IMG/VR virus record: IMGVR_UViG_3300007735_000641 | Span: 1 to 33,719 of that record | Direction: 5' to 3' (one strand) | Origin: a virus | Length of the DNA: 33,719 nucleotides | In this document: positions 29,228-33,719 of the stretch, piece by piece | How positions within the stretch are numbered: the first letter of the stretch is position 1 | Layout of the letters: each line of letters opens with the position of its first letter | The notes under the pieces: generated by a model | The model's database searches: none | Told to the model about the DNA's origin: nothing | Seen by the model: only the letters and a program-made list of their open reading frames with translations | Position numbers and translations under genes: made by a program

Positions 29228-29590
29228 TTAGAACATTGGCACTGCAATTTCAATCACAGCAGAAGTCGCAGTAGCGGCTTCCAATGCAATTCCAGCAGTA
29301 ACAAGGTTTGCCGCCAAGGTCGTAACCTGGCCAGCGGAATCGAATTTCATCACATCACCAGCGGCGGCAGTGCCACTTACGGTCGCGAAGAATGTAGGAT
29401 GGAACAGCTTCACGGTCACATAACCGCCAGCCGCCACATCTTCAAGGGTTGAACCAATGGCTTTGGTCGCACCAGTAACAGCTACATCAACACCTCCAGC
29501 AGTGGTTGTGGAAGGCTGTACCATGCGATAAGCAGAGATAGCGGACGATGTTGAGAAAGTCCGATACCCATTATCAATTTGTGTACTCAT
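29228..29590 (-). CDS. Capsid decoration/stabilising protein, 120 aa
   Basis: A small beta-rich Ala/Thr/Val-rich protein (MSTQIDNGYRTFSTSSAIS, DVAAGGYVTVKLFHPTFF, AGDVMKFDSAGQVTTLA, SAVIEIAVPMF). It resembles DUF2190/lambda gpD-type trimeric decoration proteins. The gene sits between protease-scaffold and capsid genes as in many phages. Function is to reinforce the expanded capsid. AAAAGGATAAATAG precedes ATG 29590. Confidence 0.7.
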   Translation of the reverse strand: MSTQIDNGYRTFSTSSAISAYRMVQPSTTTAGGVDVAVTGATKAIGSTLEDVAAGGYVTVKLFHPTFFATVSGTAAAGDVMKFDSAGQVTTLAANLVTAGIALEAATATSAVIEIAVPMF

Positions 29591-29608
29591 TTTCTATTTA
29601 TCCTTTTG

Positions 29609-30748
29609 TTAGATGTTCTTAATGCCACGGCTAAGAGCCTCAGCATATTCTTTGGGGTTTGAAAGCATGACGGCCTTCATGGCCTTCAGCTTCGAAGTCT
29701 TGTATTCCGCATGAGCAGAGACAAGTCCTTCAAAGTTCTTGAGCTCCTCTTTCTTTTCAAGAGCAACCTCAACAGCGGGTGACGCAGGGATGGGCTTGAT
29801 ACCAAACTGGGTCAGAACTTTTTTAACAACTTCTGACATCTCAGATTCATCTTCCTTTTCCTCTTCGTCTTCTTTTTCAACAACAATAGTGGGGGCTTCT
29901 TGAGCCTGGACAACTTCCTCTTTAGGTGATTCATCCTTTGCCACTTCGTCTTTTTTCATTTCATCCTTGGGTTTCATAGATTCCTCAAGGGCGGACAGGC
30001 GAACTTTAATTTCATCCATATCCTTTTTATAATCATAACCTTCTTTATTTTCCATTGCTTCTCCTTCTTTTGTCAAACCATCACCTTCAACAACTGCATT
30101 GGGCAGGTCGATGGGAATTGGCTTACCTCCGGCCACATAGCCGAATTTTTGCATAAATTTTACAACCTCTTCAAATAGGCCATTGGTAGCCGCAGGGCTA
30201 GATACCAGGTCAGCAGAGGCAATGCTCTGGGGTCTGATATAGTCTTTGCCATTGATTGATTCACTCTCATTCACAAATGCCAGGGAGATTCCAAACTGGT
30301 CTGGAGCCTCATCAGCCATTTCCTTAATCAAACCATAGTGCTGGCTGTTCTTTAAAAGCTTTAGGTCTGCAACCAGCTTATTGCCCTCAATCCTGGCATT
30401 TCTTGCAAAGCCAACGACTGCATCTAATCCAGAGCCGTGGTTCATCTTAACCTTAACTCCATTGGGAGCCTGTTTCATGATTTCCATGGCCTTCTCCAGG
30501 CTGAGTTTATCCACAAACAAGTCATGCCCTTTGGCCTCACCAATCTCAAGAATGCTTACCCCACCAAAATCATTTGCTTCCATTTCCTCATCCCCACATT
30601 CCATTTCTTCCTCATCCCTGTAGGTGTTGTAGGCTACAGCAGACCTCTGTGTTTCATCTGGGAACTTGCTTATTGCCTCTTCATCTCCCATGAATCGAGA
30701 AACAAAGTCCTGTTCGGATTCGTCACCTGTAGGAAGGGGCAAGGGCAT
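29609..30748 (-). CDS. Prohead protease fused to a scaffold-like C-terminus, 379 aa
   Basis: Residues 12-45 carry the phage maturation motif EQDFVSRFMGDEEAISKFPD ... QRSAVAY. The protease core spans about 72-195, with H104 (KMNHGSG) and S155 (FGISLAF) as the probable catalytic pair and YIRPQSIASADLVSSPA at 170-186. The rest is acidic and coiled-coil-like (KEEVVQAQEAPTIVVEK, KEDESEMSEVVKKVL), typical of scaffold. It would cleave and then be cleared during head maturation. Located upstream of decoration and capsid genes, as expected. Confidence 0.75.
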   Translation of the reverse strand: MPLPLPTGDESEQDFVSRFMGDEEAISKFPDETQRSAVAYNTYRDEEEMECGDEEMEANDFGGVSILEIGEAKGHDLFVDKLSLEKAMEIMKQAPNGVKVKMNHGSGLDAVVGFARNARIEGNKLVADLKLLKNSQHYGLIKEMADEAPDQFGISLAFVNESESINGKDYIRPQSIASADLVSSPAATNGLFEEVVKFMQKFGYVAGGKPIPIDLPNAVVEGDGLTKEGEAMENKEGYDYKKDMDEIKVRLSALEESMKPKDEMKKDEVAKDESPKEEVVQAQEAPTIVVEKEDEEEKEDESEMSEVVKKVLTQFGIKPIPASPAVEVALEKKEELKNFEGLVSAHAEYKTSKLKAMKAVMLSNPKEYAEALSRGIKNI

Positions 30749-30764
30749 AAATGCCCAGGTTATG

Positions 30765-31259
30765 TCAAAGCAGGTCGCCGTCAGCCTGGCGGTAGGATTC
30801 TTTTACCTTGCCACCACCTGCCATGAGCAAAAACTTATTTACCCTGGCTAATGCCCAGGCATTCCTGGAGTTTGGCTTACCACCACCAATGGTTGGCCTA
30901 AAGCTTGTTGAATAGGCTCCAGCACCCCTTCTAAACACTTTCTTTAGGGCTCCCAGGGATGGGGCTTTCTTGCCAGGGTTCTTGTCTTTCCATTCCTTCA
31001 GCTTGTTCTTGATTGATTCTTCTGCACCCTCCCCAATCTCAATCTTGCCACCAGTGCTTTTTGTGGCCGCTGAACCAGGCTTGTTCTGCTCAGAACCCTT
31101 GATTCTTTCCTTGGCTGGGGCTGGGGTCTGAGAGGCAGACTTTGCCCCTGGTCTCTCAAGCTTTACAGCATCAGCACCCCGCCCATATAGGGCTTCTGTG
31201 TATTGATCAAAAGCCTCCTCAAAGTTTTCTTCTGTAAAGAATTCCTTTGGAATAATCAT
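30765..31259 (-). CDS. Small basic protein with a conserved RP...NAWALARVN motif, 164 aa
   Basis: Residues 1-90 are charged and flexible. The C-terminal part reads FRRGAGAYSTSFRPTIGG, then NSRNAWALARVNKFLLMAGG and ends SYRQADGDLL. I recall this arrangement as a small domain in tailed-phage virion or head proteins (DUF5824-like). It overlaps the portal stop by four bases. Function unknown; a head-assembly role is suggested by context. Confidence 0.6.
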   Translation of the reverse strand: MIIPKEFFTEENFEEAFDQYTEALYGRGADAVKLERPGAKSASQTPAPAKERIKGSEQNKPGSAATKSTGGKIEIGEGAEESIKNKLKEWKDKNPGKKAPSLGALKKVFRRGAGAYSTSFRPTIGGGKPNSRNAWALARVNKFLLMAGGGKVKESYRQADGDLL

Positions 31260-33719
31260 TTTAATGTCGGCCCCCTATATTCTTTATACATTGCATACAC
31301 TTCCTTGCTATACTTCTTTCCATTCAGATTACCAGCAAAAGTTTCAGCAACAAATTCTTGTGGGTTTTTCATTGCATAGTCGCTTACCTGTTTTGCAACA
31401 GACTTTTTTAATGCACCAATTTTCCCACTTCCAAATTTGCCCCTTTTCCATGTGCGCCATTGTTCATAAGAAACATCTTTTGCATGGAGAGCATGGCCAT
31501 ATTCATGGCCAAAAGTATCAACAGCACTGCTCCATTTGTCCTTTACGCCCTGTTCTTTCATTTGCAAGTATTTGTCACTCTCAAAATACTTGCTGTTGAA
31601 TGTAATTGCTTGATAGCTTCTATCCTCGCTGTTGCTTGAAATGGCATAAGCCCTTGACCATCTTCCAGTAAGTCTTTCTGTTGTAATCATATATGGTGGC
31701 GGTATTTCATATCCCTTTGCCATAATGTTATCAAAGGATTTTTCAATGTGCTGGGTGTTCTTCATGTTCTTGGGAAGTATTACAAATTTAACTCCAGGCT
31801 TACGCATCTTTTCTTCAATCCTATTTCTTTCCTGTTCTTCTGGAGTCTTGGGTTCTGGCGTTACTCCCTTTGGTGGTGCTGGTGGTTTTGGAAGATTCGG
31901 CTTGGGCTGGGTTGGTGGCTGGGGTTTTGGCTGTGGCTTTGGTGCTTGTTTTGGAATTTTCCCACCAGGTCTTTTTGGGCTATATCCACCAACAAGCTTT
32001 GGCCTTCCATATCCAGATGAACAGCTATTTTCATCGTCAAAGGTTCCATCGTCCTTCATGCCACATGGATTCAATTCTCCATCAGAACTGGCAAGGGCTG
32101 TTTCCTCTTGTGGCTCTGAAAGGTTCTTGTCTCTTGACTCCATCTGGCCAACAACTTTATTTGCCCAGGAATAGCCAGCATCTCCACCCCACCCATTCCA
32201 GGCTTGCCATCCTTTGCCCTGGTCGTCCCAGGTTTCACCCTTCTTGTCGACCTCATGGCGATCAAAGAATGCCTTCATTCTGCGGACGGTGTCTGGAGAG
32301 AACTTAACCCCGTTGATCAAATCCCTAGCTCTGGCAATGCCCACAGGCGTCATGCCCTTTTGGCTGGCTGGTTTCCCTTCCCTTACATCCAAAGCCCTCT
32401 TGGCTGATTCCCTGGCTCCTTCTGGTGGCGTAAAATCAATCCCATCATACTTGCCTAACTCAATGCCACCCATCATTCCAGCGATGAGCATTTTAAGCTC
32501 TTGTTGGCTTAGGCTGGATAGGGCTTGTTCAGCTTGTTTTTTTTTATCTGTCATCGGGCCGCCAACAATCCAGGCATCGCAGGTTCTTTTGGCCGCACAT
32601 TTGAAATCAAAAATTTCACAATATCCAAGGTTCCCACCCAGTGCCACTTCATTTGCATCTTCACCAATTCCATTTTTAATGCAACCCAGTAGTTTGTTGG
32701 TCTGGTTGAATGCGGCGCAATTGCCACAGAGCATTTTCTTTGCAGTTCCAATATCTCCCTGGAACTCTTTGGCCTTGGCTTTCCAGTAGCTCTCATTGGG
32801 TTCGTTAGGATTTGCTGGGCCGTAATTTGCTTTATCAACTGCTGTCTGTCTATTCTCAAGATTAAGTTTTACATCTTGAGTTGGTAGTGGGCATTTCAAC
32901 TCTTCTAAGCCTGTAGGTGAAACTGGGGCTTTGGGGGTTGCTGGGACTGAAGCCCCGCCCTGGCCTTCATCCTGTTGCCCCTCTTGGGCGGCTTGCTTTT
33001 CTTTTTCTGTGGTTGGAATGATTTTTCCAGACTGCACACCAGCAACAATGCCAATGGCCTGTTCCCTTGAAATGGTTGGGAAAGCGGCTGTGATAACTGA
33101 AACCGCACCCTCCTTGGACAATGCGCCAGCCGCCACTGCATTGATAACATTGATAAGAGAAGCAACCTGGGCTCCATTGAGACTTTGCCCAATAACATCC
33201 TCTTGGCCTTCCACTTGTTTGCCGTCTTGGGCTGTTTGTCCTGGTTGCCCTGCCTGTGCTGGCTGGCCTGTGGGTAAAAGAATTTCAGACACTGCTTGGG
33301 CTGGAACTCCATACTCCTTTGCCAGGTCTTGAATCATCTTGGTCTCAATGGCTCTTGCCCTAAAGGCCGCCTCAACATCCAGCCCCTTCTCTGCATAGAT
33401 TGAACTTGCTGTGGTAAGTCCGGCCTTAAACTCTGCAATGTTTGCCATAGATTCCCGTCCCAGGTCGATAGAAACATTGGCTCCAAAATTGAAAATGCCC
33501 TTGGTTGTTTTGGCTCCATTGCCACTGATCATTCCCCTGGCTACACCATCAGCAATAACAATGTTCTTGATTGGATTCAGAACCTTATCATTAAGTAGCT
33601 TCTGGTATCTGTTGAAAGTTCTTCCAGCCTGTTGCATTTCAAGCCTGGCTGTGGGGCCGGACATGGCAGATGGGTCGACAGCAAAGGAGTATGGGATTCC
33701 AAGCCCCATGCAAATGTTT
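31256..33719 (-). CDS. Partial portal protein fused to Cys-rich and HExxH metallopeptidase-like domains, >817 aa
   Basis: The frame is open to the window edge, so the portal N-terminus is missing. Numbering from ATG 33709: 1-140 is the portal clip/C-terminal region (GLGIPYSFAVDPSAMSGPTA ... FNRYQKLLNDKVL). A Gln/Gly-rich linker follows. Residues 328-380 hold a cysteine cluster (CGNC, YC, KC, RTCDAW). Residues 450-525 are a conserved helical motif (ARARDLINGVKFSPDTVRRM; WGGDAGYSWANKV). A Pro-rich linker (580-620) leads to a C-terminal zincin-like domain with HEYGH (735-739) and a second acidic site (PQEFVAETFAG, E785/E789). Such fusions may carry a head-delivered peptidase. Confidence 0.75.
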   Translation of the reverse strand, partial: NICMGLGIPYSFAVDPSAMSGPTARLEMQQAGRTFNRYQKLLNDKVLNPIKNIVIADGVARGMISGNGAKTTKGIFNFGANVSIDLGRESMANIAEFKAGLTTASSIYAEKGLDVEAAFRARAIETKMIQDLAKEYGVPAQAVSEILLPTGQPAQAGQPGQTAQDGKQVEGQEDVIGQSLNGAQVASLINVINAVAAGALSKEGAVSVITAAFPTISREQAIGIVAGVQSGKIIPTTEKEKQAAQEGQQDEGQGGASVPATPKAPVSPTGLEELKCPLPTQDVKLNLENRQTAVDKANYGPANPNEPNESYWKAKAKEFQGDIGTAKKMLCGNCAAFNQTNKLLGCIKNGIGEDANEVALGGNLGYCEIFDFKCAAKRTCDAWIVGGPMTDKKKQAEQALSSLSQQELKMLIAGMMGGIELGKYDGIDFTPPEGARESAKRALDVREGKPASQKGMTPVGIARARDLINGVKFSPDTVRRMKAFFDRHEVDKKGETWDDQGKGWQAWNGWGGDAGYSWANKVVGQMESRDKNLSEPQEETALASSDGELNPCGMKDDGTFDDENSCSSGYGRPKLVGGYSPKRPGGKIPKQAPKPQPKPQPPTQPKPNLPKPPAPPKGVTPEPKTPEEQERNRIEEKMRKPGVKFVILPKNMKNTQHIEKSFDNIMAKGYEIPPPYMITTERLTGRWSRAYAISSNSEDRSYQAITFNSKYFESDKYLQMKEQGVKDKWSSAVDTFGHEYGHALHAKDVSYEQWRTWKRGKFGSGKIGALKKSVAKQVSDYAMKNPQEFVAETFAGNLNGKKYSKEVYAMYKEYRGPTLK

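Noticed and set aside
31725-32174. Glycine/phenylalanine-rich plus-strand frame
   Set aside because: Antisense of the proline-rich linker of the portal fusion protein.
1-33719. tRNA genes, CRISPR arrays, insertion sequences and integrase
   Set aside because: None visible by eye; the T-arm-like hairpins lack the rest of a tRNA, and no repeat-spacer pattern, transposase or recombinase motif was found.

Overview
This window is a block of a tailed double-stranded DNA bacteriophage genome (Caudoviricetes). Every gene I can support lies on the minus strand, so transcription runs from high to low coordinates. A tape-measure-like protein preceded by a tail-assembly chaperone pair with a -1 frameshift signal indicates a long-tailed, siphovirus-like particle. 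Lysis-type lipoproteins suggest a Gram-negative host, but the host cannot be named from the sequence. No terminase large subunit, DNA polymerase, integrase, tRNA gene or CRISPR array is visible; the genome continues past both edges (a portal gene is cut at the right edge and a probable gene at the left edge).

Layout in transcription order. 33719-28234: head module (portal fused to a Cys-rich domain and a C-terminal HExxH metallopeptidase-like domain, a small basic protein, prohead protease fused to a scaffold-like tail, decoration protein, major capsid protein), closed by a strong intrinsic terminator at 28168-28207. 28041-23429: a six-gene cassette of four glycosyltransferase genes, one methyltransferase and one small unknown, placed between head and tail genes. 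23413-13198: head-tail joining and tail genes, including two tandem paralogues, a repeat-rich fibre-like protein, a run of very small genes (42-aa lipoprotein, 49-aa protein, 77-aa coiled-coil membrane protein), tail tube candidate, chaperones with a GGGAAAC slippery site, tape measure and fibre/baseplate proteins. 13147-12096: lysis cassette (holin-like protein, nested small membrane protein, lipoprotein, M15-type endolysin). 12093-10729: MazG-like protein, metallophosphoesterase and a winged-helix protein.

10728-10656 holds a near-perfect 16-bp inverted repeat next to a TTGACA box. It separates the late genes from an early-type region of many small, tightly overlapping genes (10655-517). 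That region contains a papain-like protein, a nuclease-like protein, a predicted recombination/ssDNA-type protein, a replication initiator or helicase-loader-like protein, a protein with a DnaA-domain-IV-like helix-turn-helix, and several small DNA-binding proteins.

The most interesting locus is 4621-2615: a SAM methyltransferase, a conserved small protein and a glycosyltransferase resembling the TET/JBP-associated (GREB1-related) family, joined by overlapping start and stop codons. This suggests phage DNA base hypermodification. The left 2.4 kb also carries an unusually repeated, single-orientation 8-mer (AAACGGTA on the coding strand) at roughly 400-560 bp intervals.
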